NCBI RefSeq assembly: GCF_021184025.1
Contig: NZ_CP036537.1
Coordinates: forward strand, 4,464,001 to 4,528,000
Direction: 5' to 3'
Origin: Rhodopseudomonas boonkerdii
GTDB taxonomy: Bacteria; Pseudomonadota; Alphaproteobacteria; Rhizobiales; Xanthobacteraceae
DNA length: 64,000 nt
Below the pieces are notes generated by a model. That model was not told where the DNA came from and ran no database searches. It worked only from the letters and a program-made list of their open reading frames with translations. A program made the position numbers and the translations under genes. Below, one piece after another: positions 19,508 to 27,431 of the stretch. The stretch's first letter is position 1, and every line of letters starts with the position of its first letter.

Positions 19508-20797
19508 ATGACCGTTCTCATCGCCGGCGGCGGCATCGGAGGCCTGACGCTCGCGCTCAGCCTGCATCAGATCGGCATTCCTTGCCGCGTGTTTGAAAGC
19601 GTCTTCGCGCTGAAGCCGCTCGGCGTCGGCATCAATGTGCTGCCTCATGCCGTGCGTGAGCTGGTCGAACTCGGTCTGCATGACCAGCTCGATGCCATCG
19701 GCGTACGCACCTGCGAACTCGCCTTCTTCTCCAAGCACGGCAAACCGATCTGGAGCGAACCGCGCGGCATCGAGGCCGGATACAAGTGGCCACAATTCTC
19801 GATCCACCGCGGCAAGCTGCAACAGATCCTGCTCGATGCCGTTAAGGAACGCCTCGGCGCCGAAAACATCCTCACCAGCCATCATCTCACCGGCTGGTCG
19901 GAGACGCCGGACGGCATTCGCGCCGACTTCATCGACAAGGCCACCGGCAAATCCGCTGGCAGCTACGATGGCACGCTCTTGATCGCCGCCGACGGCATCC
20001 ATTCGGCTATTCGCGAGAAGCTCTATCCGCAGGAAGGCGCACCACTCTGGAACGGCCGCATCCTGTGGCGCGGCATCACCGCGAGCGATGCTTTCCTCAC
20101 CGGCCGCACCATGATCATGGCCGGCCACGAGATCCTGAAATTCGTCTGCTACCCGATCTCGCAGGCGCCCGATGCCAACGGCAAGTACCAGATCAACTGG
20201 GTTGCCGAACGGCATATGCCGCCGACCTATCAATGGCGCCGCGAGGACTACAACCGCACGGCACGGCTCGAAGAATTCCTGCCCTGGTTCGAGGACTGGC
20301 GCTTCGACTGGCTCGACGTGCCCGGCCTGATCCGCCATTGCCCGCACGCCTATGAATATCCGCTGGTGGATCGCGATCCCGTCGACCGCTGGACCTTCGG
20401 CCGCGTCACGCTGATGGGTGACGCGGCGCATCCGATGTATCCGATCGGCTCCAACGGCGCGTCACAAGCGATCCTCGATGCCCGCGTGCTGACTCGTGAA
20501 ATTCTTGCCCATGGCGAAGCAACGGAAGCACTGCAAGCCTATGAGGCGGAACGACGGCCCGCAACTACCGAGCTCGTGATGCTGAACCGCCGCAACGGAC
20601 CGGAACAGGTCATGCAGATCGTCGAGGAACGTGCGCCGGACGGATTCAACGTGGTCACCGACGTGTTGTCGCAGCAGGAGCTGGAAGACATCGCCGCCAA
20701 CTACAAGCGCGTCGCCGGCTTTCAGGTCGACGGCCTCAATGCGAAGCCGCCGATCGTGCCAGTGCCACCGGTGTCGCAATTATCCCGCGGTGGATAG
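19508..20797 (+). CDS. FAD-dependent monooxygenase, salicylate hydroxylase-like
   Basis: A 429-residue class A flavoprotein hydroxylase. Rossmann motif G-G-G-I-G-G at residues 6-11, the mid-domain D-G-I-H-S segment (AADGIHSAIREKL), and the second FAD motif G-D-A-A-H-P-M-Y-P-I-G-S-N-G-A-S-Q-A. The pattern G-V-G-I-N-V-L-P-H-A-V-R-E-L matches the salicylate/6-hydroxynicotinate hydroxylase-like group. The substrate is probably an aromatic compound, but no catabolic genes lie beside it. A GGGG-rich ribosome binding site precedes ATG 19508. Confidence 0.88.
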   Translation: MTVLIAGGGIGGLTLALSLHQIGIPCRVFESVFALKPLGVGINVLPHAVRELVELGLHDQLDAIGVRTCELAFFSKHGKPIWSEPRGIEAGYKWPQFSIHRGKLQQILLDAVKERLGAENILTSHHLTGWSETPDGIRADFIDKATGKSAGSYDGTLLIAADGIHSAIREKLYPQEGAPLWNGRILWRGITASDAFLTGRTMIMAGHEILKFVCYPISQAPDANGKYQINWVAERHMPPTYQWRREDYNRTARLEEFLPWFEDWRFDWLDVPGLIRHCPHAYEYPLVDRDPVDRWTFGRVTLMGDAAHPMYPIGSNGASQAILDARVLTREILAHGEATEALQAYEAERRPATTELVMLNRRNGPEQVMQIVEERAPDGFNVVTDVLSQQELEDIAANYKRVAGFQVDGLNAKPPIVPVPPVSQLSRGG

Positions 20798-20852
20798 AAC
20801 GGTCTGCAAGCGGCGAACTCGACATCCACGCAGCGTGCTCAGCCCGGCCCGA

Positions 20853-21977
20853 TCAGCCCAACCCATGCGCAATGACCTTGCGCATGACATTCGGCAGGGC
20901 CTCGCCGTCAAGCGTTGCGATCGGTACCCAGCGCATACCCGCCGGCGCTTTGGCGCGGGCTGGAACCTGCGCCGTGTAAACGGCGAGCTCCAGCGGAAAA
21001 TGCGTGAAGACGTGACTGACGACACCGACCCGGCGATGCCAGGGCGTTGCGTCTTTCAACACCGGCGCCTGAGCCAGTGCATCCGCATCGTCATGATCCG
21101 TGAGCCAGACCGACGTCGGCACCTCCGTCATGCCACCGAGAAGACCTTTCTCGGCACGGGTACGCACCAGCAGTTCGGCGTTGCGCGTAACCACGAAGGC
21201 AGCGCCACGCCGCAGCATTCCGCTCTTTTTCGGCGCCTTGCGCGGAAACGTCTCCTGATCGCCGCGCGCCTTTGCTGCGCAATTGTCGTTGACCGGGCAA
21301 AGCGAACAGGCGGGTTTCTTCGGCGTGCAGATGGTAGCGCCGAGATCCATCAGCGCCTGCGCGCTGTCCCCGGCACGCGCCGCCCCCAGCAGTGTCGCGG
21401 CCAATGTGACGATCGTCGGCTTCGATTTCGGCAGCGGCTCCTCGACGGCATAGAGGCGCGACGTGACGCGCTCGATATTGCCGTCCACCGGCATGCAGTG
21501 TCGGTCGAAAGCGATCGCTGCAATCGCCGACGCGGTATAGGGCCCGATGCCCGGCAGAGCGCGCAGCCCCTCCTCCGTATCCGGAAACACGCCGCCATGG
21601 TCGCGCAGAACGGCGACGGCGCAGGCATGCAGATTGCGAGCGCGCGAGTAGTAGCCGAGCCCGGCCCACATCCGCAGCACGTCATCCTGCGATGCACGGC
21701 CGAGATCGCTCACCGTCGGCCAGCGATCCAGGAACTTCATGAAATACGGCCCCACCGCCTGCACGGTGGTCTGCTGCAGCATGATTTCAGACAGCCAGAC
21801 CCGATAGGGATCGACGCTCTCCCCGGGCAGGGCCCGCCACGGCAGCCGGCGACGATGACGGTCATACCAGGCGAGAATCTGTCCCGGCCGTTCAGGCACG
21901 GCTTCCCCGCTATTCAATATCGCTGGAGCAGGGCTCGCGGCTTTCTTCCGTCTGCTGGCGGGGGCTGATAGACTCAT
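20853..21977 (-). CDS. mutY: A/G-specific adenine DNA glycosylase
   Basis: A 374-residue base-excision enzyme that removes A mispaired with 8-oxoguanine. Seen: N-terminal P-W-R segment, the helix V-W-L-S-E-I-M-L-Q-Q-T-T-V, the helix-hairpin-helix with catalytic Asp (A-L-P-G-I-G-P-Y-T-A-S-A-I...P-V-D-G-N), the [4Fe-4S] ligands C-x6-C-x2-C-x5-C (CTPKKPACSLCPVNDNC) and a C-terminal MutT-like domain. The start ATG at 21977 overlaps the start of the divergent DUF721 gene; an ATG at 21986 is also in frame. Confidence 0.95.
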   Translation of the reverse strand: MSLSAPASRRKKAASPAPAILNSGEAVPERPGQILAWYDRHRRRLPWRALPGESVDPYRVWLSEIMLQQTTVQAVGPYFMKFLDRWPTVSDLGRASQDDVLRMWAGLGYYSRARNLHACAVAVLRDHGGVFPDTEEGLRALPGIGPYTASAIAAIAFDRHCMPVDGNIERVTSRLYAVEEPLPKSKPTIVTLAATLLGAARAGDSAQALMDLGATICTPKKPACSLCPVNDNCAAKARGDQETFPRKAPKKSGMLRRGAAFVVTRNAELLVRTRAEKGLLGGMTEVPTSVWLTDHDDADALAQAPVLKDATPWHRRVGVVSHVFTHFPLELAVYTAQVPARAKAPAGMRWVPIATLDGEALPNVMRKVIAHGLG

Positions 21978-22485
21978 GGAAGACATGTACCCAAATCGCT
22001 CGTTCATGAACAAGCCCGGCCCCACTTCCGCAAAACCGCTCTCCGCTTTGCTCGGCGGCGTGTTTGCGGATGCCTATGCCAAACAAGGCTTTGCCTCGCG
22101 CGAACTGGTGACGCGCTGGGCCGAGATCGCCGGGACCCAGGTGGCGCATTTCTCCGAACCACTGAAGATCCAGTGGCCGCGGCCGGTCGAGGGGCAGCTG
22201 CAGGAACCGGCAACGCTGATCCTGCGCGTGGAAGGACCGATGGCGCTGGAGATCCAGCACATGTCGGACATCATCCTGGAAAAGGTGAACCGCTTTTTCG
22301 GCTGGAATGCCGTCGGCAAACTCGCTCTCCGCCAGGCCCCGCTGTCGCGGCCAACGGCCAAGCGGAAAATCAAGCCAGTCGACCCGAATGCCGTGTCGAG
22401 GGTCGCTGCGACCCTGCCGGATGTCGAAGACGAGGCCCTGAAGGACGCTCTGGCCCGGCTCGGGGCGGCAATCAAGCGAAGTTGA
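21976..22485 (+). CDS. DUF721 domain protein
   Basis: A 169-residue protein of the DUF721 (DciA-related) family: A-K-P-L-S-A-L-L-G-G-V-F and V-T-R-W-A-E-I-A-G near the N-terminus, then E-G-P-M-A-L-E-I-Q-H-M-S-D-I-I-L-E-K-V-N-R-F-F-G. DciA-like proteins act with the replicative helicase DnaB in many bacteria; a role here is inference. Alternative ATG starts exist at 21985 and 22006, none with a clear ribosome binding site. The arrangement mutY, DUF721, dsbA-like, smc is one I recall from rhizobia. Confidence 0.8.
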   Translation: MEDMYPNRSFMNKPGPTSAKPLSALLGGVFADAYAKQGFASRELVTRWAEIAGTQVAHFSEPLKIQWPRPVEGQLQEPATLILRVEGPMALEIQHMSDIILEKVNRFFGWNAVGKLALRQAPLSRPTAKRKIKPVDPNAVSRVAATLPDVEDEALKDALARLGAAIKRS

Positions 22486-22578
22486 GCGGCTTCTGGTTCC
22501 GGCATCCGCTTGCCACATTTGCCGTTTCAAGTTAGCGAAGCGAACTTTCACGGCAAATCGCCACTTCGGAGCAAACCC

Positions 22579-23235
22579 TTGATCATTACGCGCCGCGAAT
22601 TCACCGCCGCCCTCGCTTTGACCGGCGCCGCCGTAGCCATCGGCCTGTCGCCGCTGCGGCTGATCTCGGAGGCCTCCGCACAGACCGCGGCCGACGTCGC
22701 CAAGCCGGTGTCGCTGCCGGACATGGCGCTCGGTCCGAAAGATGCAGCCGTCACCGTGGTCGAATTTGCCTCGATGACCTGCGGCCACTGCGCCAATTTC
22801 AACGAGACCGTATTCCCGAAGATCAAGACCGAATTCATCGACACCGGCAAGATCCGCTACGTGTTCCGGGAATTTCCGCTCGACATCAAGGCCGCCGCGG
22901 GCTCCATGCTGTCGCGCTGCATCGCCAAGGACGATGCCGGCAAGTATTTTGCCGTGGTCGACATGCTGTTCAAGCAGCAGAACGAATGGGTGATGAAAAA
23001 CACCGCCGAAACCCTCACCCGGATCGGCAAGCAAGCCGGCCTCAGCCAGCAGCAGGTCGAGGAATGCCTGAAGGATCAGGCGCTTCTGGACAAGATCGCG
23101 GCCGACCAGAAATTCGCCAACGAAGTCCTCAAGGTCAATTCGACCCCGACCTTCTTCATCAATGGCGAGATGCTGCGCGGCGAGCAGACCTTTGAGGAAT
23201 TTTCCAAGAAGATCACGCCGCTGCTGAAGGGCTGA
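22579..23235 (+). CDS. DsbA family thioredoxin-fold protein with Tat signal
   Basis: A 218-residue exported oxidoreductase. The N-terminus has a twin-arginine motif (I-T-R-R-E-F-T) before a hydrophobic core, then the active-site C-G-H-C at about residue 71 (SMTCGHCANF) and the C-terminal cis-Pro region T-P-T-F-F-I-N-G-E. Length and motifs fit DsbA/Com1-type periplasmic thiol oxidoreductases. The start is taken as TTG 22579, because GGAG stands exactly 7 bases upstream and this places the signal sequence at the N-terminus; an upstream TTG gives an unlikely 23-residue extension. Confidence 0.88.
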   Translation: MIITRREFTAALALTGAAVAIGLSPLRLISEASAQTAADVAKPVSLPDMALGPKDAAVTVVEFASMTCGHCANFNETVFPKIKTEFIDTGKIRYVFREFPLDIKAAAGSMLSRCIAKDDAGKYFAVVDMLFKQQNEWVMKNTAETLTRIGKQAGLSQQQVEECLKDQALLDKIAADQKFANEVLKVNSTPTFFINGEMLRGEQTFEEFSKKITPLLKG

Positions 23236-23547
23236 GCCAGCCTGCCATCATCGATCGGACCATGGCCGGTGTCGTCCCGGCCATTTTCGTTTGCCACAGC
23301 AGCCGCCGGGATGCCGCAAGCTGGCCGCAGCCGCCGCAGGTTTGCCGCAAGGAAATGGTGCTCCAAACACACCCGAAACGACGTCCGCGGCGAAATTCTT
23401 GTGGCAACCCTGGGGCAACGCTGCGAGGGCACTTTTCCGGGGAACGGACCGGACTCGGTTGCGTTGACCTCGATTGAAACTGCCGGCGCTGCGCCCCCGT
23501 AGCTGCGCTTTGCGGCCATCGTTCCCCTCGCACTGCATCACCCCGAC
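23236..23547. other. intergenic region with dsbA terminator
   Basis: A 312-base gap. It contains an intrinsic terminator for the dsbA-like gene: ATGGCCGG (23262-23269) pairs with CCGGCCAT (23277-23284) and is followed by TTTT. The remaining 260 bases are GC-rich, have a repeated GCCGCAAG/GCCGCAGG pattern near 23310-23350 and no supported gene. Confidence 0.6.
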
Positions 23548-23799
23548 ATGCCCTCACGCGCTCCCCACCTCCCGCACTATGTCGAGCGTACCGCGTTGCA
23601 GAAATTGCGCGCCGCCCCCGATCTGCCGGCAACGCATCTTCTCCCGGCCGGTCAGAAGACGCTGGCCAACATGCTGCAGAAAGGCTGGATCGAGTCTTCC
23701 GCCGGCAGCATGCCGCGCTATCGCATCACGCCCGAGGGCGAGACCGCACTGAAAGCAGAAATCCCGATGCCGCGCAGCACCCAGACACGCACGCGCTGA
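23548..23799 (+). CDS. small hypothetical protein, winged-helix-like C-terminus
   Basis: An 83-residue basic protein of unknown function. Residues 30-75 (T-L-A-N-M-L-Q-K-G-W-I-E-S...P-R-Y-R-I-T-P-E-G-E-T-A-L-K-A) look like the last helix and wing of a winged-helix fold, with the T-P-E-G-x-x-A-L pattern seen in MarR/PadR-like proteins. No ribosome binding site is visible before ATG 23548, which lowers confidence in the exact start. Confidence 0.6.
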   Translation: MPSRAPHLPHYVERTALQKLRAAPDLPATHLLPAGQKTLANMLQKGWIESSAGSMPRYRITPEGETALKAEIPMPRSTQTRTR

Positions 23800-23910
23800 C
23801 GCGCGCCGCGAGGGCCGGCAGAATTAACCATGTTAACGGCCCGGTAACGCGCATTAAGAAGTGCTTAAGCGCGACCTTCGCATTCTCCCGAAATATTTTG
23901 GGGGTGCGTC

Positions 23911-24024
23911 ATGTTTGGAAACATCGTCGTCGATTTCATCGGGCTGGCCTTTTTGGCCCTCTGCATCGCCGTGCTCGGCATGCCGCAGCAGCGGCGGCCG
24001 GATGAGCTGGCGCGCGACATCTGA
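23911..24024 (+). CDS. 37-residue single-span membrane peptide
   Basis: A short gene with GGGGG 6 bases before ATG 23911. The product has one hydrophobic segment at residues 4-23 (NIVVDFIGLAFLALCIAVLG) followed by a charged tail with Q-Q-R-R-P-D-E-L-A-R-D. Its stop codon is immediately followed by the last base of the convergent TetR gene at 24025, leaving no gap. Function unknown; it could also be a chance frame, but the binding site and hydrophobic profile support it. Confidence 0.5.
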   Translation: MFGNIVVDFIGLAFLALCIAVLGMPQQRRPDELARDI

Positions 24025-24735
24025 TCAGTTCGGCAATGCGCTCTTGATGCCGCTGAGGATGAGATCGAGCCCGGCGAGGAAATCCTCTCGGTCGTCATGC
24101 CTCCGCAGCTTGTCCGCAAGGCTGCGCGTGAACGGATAGTCGCCGGCGTCGAGTTCTGACCAGGCCGTCGCAACGCTGTCGAGAAAATCCGATCGATCGA
24201 TCTGTTGCGCGCGGGCCAGCTGGCCATTGGCGGCGTTCTGGCCGCCGACGCCGAGAATGTAGTTCAGCAACGTGCCGACTGCGGCCCATTGCGCGTCCTC
24301 GTGCACACCGAGCCCGCGAACCTGCTGGCCGATGCGCTCGATGATGCGGACCATCGGCAGTTGACCGGGACTTCGCATCAGCGCCGAACCAACCCATGGA
24401 TGCGCGTCGATCGCATCGAACAACGCCAGCCCCACATCCCGCAACGTCGCTTCCGGCGCGGCGGCCGCCGCCACGGCCTTCATCGTGCGTGAGACGACGG
24501 CGTCGCATGCCGCCGTCAGCAATTCACCCTTGCTGGGCACGTGCCAGTAGATCGCGCCCGCACCCGTCGCGAGCCGTTCCGAGAGCGCACGGAATGTCAG
24601 ACCGTCCTCACCCCCATCATCGAGCAGTGCAATCGAGGCTTCGACGATGCGATCGCGCGAGAGCGACTCTTCCCGCCTTGGACTTCTGACTGGTTTCCCG
24701 GTCGCGGATTTCCTGGTCGCAGATTTCTTGGCCAT
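24025..24735 (-). CDS. TetR family transcriptional repressor
   Basis: A 236-residue regulator of the TetR class with a TetR-C-type ligand domain. HTH at about residues 40-70 (L-T-F-R-A-L-S-E-R-L-A-T-G-A-G-A-I-Y-W-H-V-P-S-K-G-E-L-L), the Y-W-H-V recognition pattern being characteristic of TetR(D)-like repressors. The N-terminal 20 residues are Lys/Arg/Thr-rich. ATG 24735 has AGGA six bases away; ATG 24750 is possible but would lie at the operator. Divergent from the TetX-like monooxygenase, which it probably represses. Confidence 0.92.
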   Translation of the reverse strand: MAKKSATRKSATGKPVRSPRREESLSRDRIVEASIALLDDGGEDGLTFRALSERLATGAGAIYWHVPSKGELLTAACDAVVSRTMKAVAAAAAPEATLRDVGLALFDAIDAHPWVGSALMRSPGQLPMVRIIERIGQQVRGLGVHEDAQWAAVGTLLNYILGVGGQNAANGQLARAQQIDRSDFLDSVATAWSELDAGDYPFTRSLADKLRRHDDREDFLAGLDLILSGIKSALPN

Positions 24736-24752
24736 GGCCCATCCTGACATAA

Positions 24753-24790
24753 TTGGAACAACATTCCAATAGATTGGAACGTCGTTCCAT
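24753..24790. promoter_or_regulatory. tandem palindromic operators between tetR-like and tetX-like genes
   Basis: Two copies of the same palindrome: TTGGAACAACATTCCAA at 24753-24769 and TTGGAACGTCGTTCCAT at 24774-24790. Their centres are 21 bases apart, two helical turns, so two repressor dimers would bind one face of the DNA, as in tetO1/tetO2. They lie 18 bases upstream of the repressor start and 49 bases upstream of the monooxygenase start. Confidence 0.8.
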
Positions 24791-24838
24791 TTCATTCATC
24801 GGCCTTATAGACACCGCCGATCCACGAAGGAATTCAGC

Positions 24839-25972
24839 ATGAGCCTCCATGTCACCATCGTCGGCGCCGGGCTTGGCGGCCTGGTGCTGGCCGGCGTGCT
24901 GCATGTCCACGGCATCGCGGCGACGATCTATGAAGCCGAGGCCTCGGCGGATGCGCGCGCGCAGGGCGGCCTGCTCGACATCCACGATTATAATGGACAG
25001 CTTGCGCTTGCGGCTGCCGGACTCACCGAGCAGTTCCATGCCATCATCATTCCCGGCGCCGATGCCAAGCGCATTCGCGACAAGCACGGCCGACTGCTGT
25101 TCGATCGGCAACAGGGCCTCGGCATCCGTCCCGAAGTCGATCGCGGCGAGCTACGCCGCATCCTGCTGGAGTCATTGCCCGCAGATGCGATCCGCTGGGG
25201 GCACAAGCTCGCATCGGTATCGTCGCACGGCGACGGGCGGCATGAACTCGCTTTCACCAATGGCGCGCAGGTGACGGCCGATCTGCTTGTCGGCGCGGAT
25301 GGCGCGTGGTCGCGCGTGCGCCCGCTGCTGACCGATCACCGGCCGGCCTATGTCGGCACCTGTTTCATCGAGACGTTCCTGTTCGACACCGCGACGCGCC
25401 ACCCTGCCAGCGCACAGGCCATCGGCGACGGCACGCTGATGGCGCTGGCGCCAGGCCAGGGCATCATGGCGCATCGCCATGGCGACGGGACGCTGCAGGG
25501 CTACATATCGCTGAACCGGCCCGAAGACTGGATCGCGCGCATTAATCCCTCCGATCGAGCCGCTGCCCTTGCCTCAATCGCCGCAGAATTCGAAGGCTGG
25601 GCGCCGGAACTGACGGCATTGATCACCGAATGCGATGTGGCGCCTGTCCTTCGTCCGATCTACGCATTGCCAATCACTCACCAGTGGACACGCGTGCCGG
25701 GCGTCACACTGGTCGGCGACGCCGCGCATCTGATGTCACCTTTCGCTGGCGAAGGCGCCAATCTTGCGATGTTTGATGGTGCCGAACTTGCCAGGGCTCT
25801 CGCAGCTCATCCCGACAATACCGAAGCTGCACTTGCAGCCTACGAGAGAGACCTGTTTCCGCGCAGCGCAGCCGTCGCCGAAGAGGCTGACAGGAACCTC
25901 AAATTGTTCTTCAACGACACCTCACCGCAGGGCGTGGTGGACATGTTCAGCAGCTTTGTGCCGGACGCATAA
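24839..25972 (+). CDS. TetX-like FAD-dependent monooxygenase
   Basis: A 377-residue flavin monooxygenase. Motifs: G-A-G-L-G-G-L-V near residue 9, G-G-L-L-D-I-H-D-Y-N-G-Q-L-A-L at about 43-57 (the position of G-G-T-L-D-L-H-x-x-S-G-Q in TetX), and G-D-A-A-H-L-M-S-P-F-A-G-E-G-A-N at 293-308, close to the TetX form. TetX hydroxylates and inactivates tetracyclines. Being divergent from a TetR repressor across two operators it looks like an inducible detoxification gene; whether the ligand is a tetracycline or another polyketide or phenolic is unknown. The C-terminal helix of TetX is also represented (L-F-F-N-D-T-S-P). Confidence 0.87.
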   Translation: MSLHVTIVGAGLGGLVLAGVLHVHGIAATIYEAEASADARAQGGLLDIHDYNGQLALAAAGLTEQFHAIIIPGADAKRIRDKHGRLLFDRQQGLGIRPEVDRGELRRILLESLPADAIRWGHKLASVSSHGDGRHELAFTNGAQVTADLLVGADGAWSRVRPLLTDHRPAYVGTCFIETFLFDTATRHPASAQAIGDGTLMALAPGQGIMAHRHGDGTLQGYISLNRPEDWIARINPSDRAAALASIAAEFEGWAPELTALITECDVAPVLRPIYALPITHQWTRVPGVTLVGDAAHLMSPFAGEGANLAMFDGAELARALAAHPDNTEAALAAYERDLFPRSAAVAEEADRNLKLFFNDTSPQGVVDMFSSFVPDA

Positions 25973-26116
25973 CCAAAGAAGGTTTTCTGTTTCGACCAGA
26001 TCTTGCGGCGACAGGTTCACACGCGGCATAGCTCTCGCTAAGACATTTGTGCGGCCCATGACGATCGGGCTCGGTGATCCCCACAGGAGAAGCGCGCATA
26101 TGGCGAGTGGTCGACG

Positions 26117-26524
26117 ATGCATGCCGGCCAGCGCCATTGCGGCGCCGTGCGTTTCGAGGCAGTGCTGAGCGACGGTTTCTCCACCGTCCGCCGCTGCACC
26201 CGCTCCATGTGCCGCATGCGCGGCGCCGTGATGGTGATGACGGCCGCTGGCGGCGTGAAGGTGCTGCAGGGCGCGGATGCGCTGACCAGCTATCGCTTCA
26301 ACACCAGGGGCGCCGAGCATTTCTTCTGCGCGCGCTGCGGCGTCTACACGCATCATCAGCGGCGCTCGGACCAGACCTCGTTCGCGGTGAATGTCGCCTG
26401 TCTCGATGGCGTGAGCCTGTTCGATTTTGCCGAGGTGCCGGTGAATGACAGCGTCCATCATCCGAACGATACGGGGAAGCCGCAGCGCATGGCGGGGGTG
26501 CTGAGGTTTGTTGCGGAAGACTAA
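26117..26524 (+). CDS. GFA/CENP-V family protein with altered zinc sites
   Basis: A 135-residue protein of the glutathione-dependent formaldehyde-activating enzyme family, recognisable by H-C-G-A-V-R-F-E, the C-x4-C-R-M-R-G segment and F-F-C-A-R-C-G-V-Y-T-H-H. The family normally has C-x-C-G at the start and C-x-C-x2-C in the middle. Here the first Cys of the N-terminal pair is Arg6, and the middle Cys of the triad is Arg29 (C27-T-R29-S-M-C32), so the structural and the catalytic zinc sites each lose one ligand. Both changes would need one T-to-C transition (TGC to CGC). The gene may be inactive or altered in function. Confidence 0.8.
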   Translation: MHAGQRHCGAVRFEAVLSDGFSTVRRCTRSMCRMRGAVMVMTAAGGVKVLQGADALTSYRFNTRGAEHFFCARCGVYTHHQRRSDQTSFAVNVACLDGVSLFDFAEVPVNDSVHHPNDTGKPQRMAGVLRFVAED

Positions 26525-26531
26525 CTCCGTC

Positions 26532-26639
26532 CCTCATGGTGAGGAGGCGCGCAGCGCCGTCTCGAACCATGAGCTGGCCGGGCTCGGAGTTCTTGGCCAC
26601 CCTTCGAGACGCGCGCGTTGCGCGCTCCTCAGGATGAGG
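26532..26639. repeat. dispersed palindromic element, family B, copy 2
   Basis: The reverse-oriented partner of 6071-6180: CCTCATGGTGAGGAGGCGCG at the left and CGCTCCTCAGGATGAGG at the right, with the TCTCGAA and TTCGAGA blocks inside. It separates the convergent GFA and map genes. Confidence 0.8.
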
Positions 26640-26669
26640 AACGGAGTTGGGATGAGGGACGGAGTTCAA

Positions 26670-27431
26670 TCACCGCTTCTCATCCGCCCGCAATGTCAGC
26701 ACCTTCACGCCCTTCGCCGTCACCGCCACCGTGTGCTCGAACTGCGCCGACAGCGAGCCGTCCTCGGTCACGACAGTCCAGCCGTCATCCTCGGTGCGCA
26801 CATGGCGCTTGCCGCGATTGAGCATCGGCTCGATGGTGAACACCATGCCCTCACGCAGCACGAGGCCGGTATTCGGCTTGCCGAAATGCATCACCTGCGG
26901 CGCTTCATGCATCTCGCGGCCGATGCCGTGGCCGCAATAATCGCGCACCACCGCATAGCCGCAGCGTTTGGCGTGGCGCTCGATGGCAAAGCCGATATCG
27001 CCGAGCCGCGCGCCCGGCCTGACAGCGCGGATGCCCTGCCACATCGCGTCATAAGTGGCCTCGACCAGCCGCTTCGCCGCCGTGTTCACCGCGCCCACGC
27101 AATAGGTCTTGCTGCTGTCGACGAGATAGCCGTTCTTCTCCAGCGTGATGTCGAAATTGACGATGTCACCCTCCTTCAGCACGTCACGCGCGGAGGGAAT
27201 GCCGTGGCAGACCACCTCGTTGATCGATGAATTCAGCACGAAGGCAAAGCCATATTGCCCCTTGCTCGCCGGTCGCGCGGCGAGGTCATCCGTGATGAAG
27301 CGCTCGACCATGTCGTTGATGGCGAGCGTCGAGCGGCCGACCAGTGTTGTGCGATCCAGCAGCGCGAAGACGGCGGCCAAGAGCCGGCCGGATTCCGCCA
27401 TCAGCGCGAGTTCCTGCGACGTCTTTGTCAT
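26670..27431 (-). CDS. map: type I methionine aminopeptidase
   Basis: A 253-residue cobalt/iron/manganese-dependent enzyme removing N-terminal Met. The metal ligands are visible: His in the substrate pocket (V-C-H-G-I-P), Asp in I-V-N-F-D-I-T, Asp in V-D-S-S-K-T-Y, His in C-G-H-G-I-G-R-x-M-H-E, Glu in F-T-I-E-P, and Glu in A-Q-F-E-H-T. Its ATG (27429-27431) overlaps the TGA of the upstream ParD-like gene by ATGA, so it is translationally coupled to an antitoxin-like protein. It may be an extra copy beside a housekeeping map elsewhere in the genome (inference). Confidence 0.93.
   Translation of the reverse strand: MTKTSQELALMAESGRLLAAVFALLDRTTLVGRSTLAINDMVERFITDDLAARPASKGQYGFAFVLNSSINEVVCHGIPSARDVLKEGDIVNFDITLEKNGYLVDSSKTYCVGAVNTAAKRLVEATYDAMWQGIRAVRPGARLGDIGFAIERHAKRCGYAVVRDYCGHGIGREMHEAPQVMHFGKPNTGLVLREGMVFTIEPMLNRGKRHVRTEDDGWTVVTEDGSLSAQFEHTVAVTAKGVKVLTLRADEKR

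Noticed and set aside
23825..23840. TTAACCATGTTAAC, resembling a CtrA site
   Set aside because: The spacer between the TTAA halves is 5 instead of 7 bases and no cell-cycle gene follows; too weak to call.
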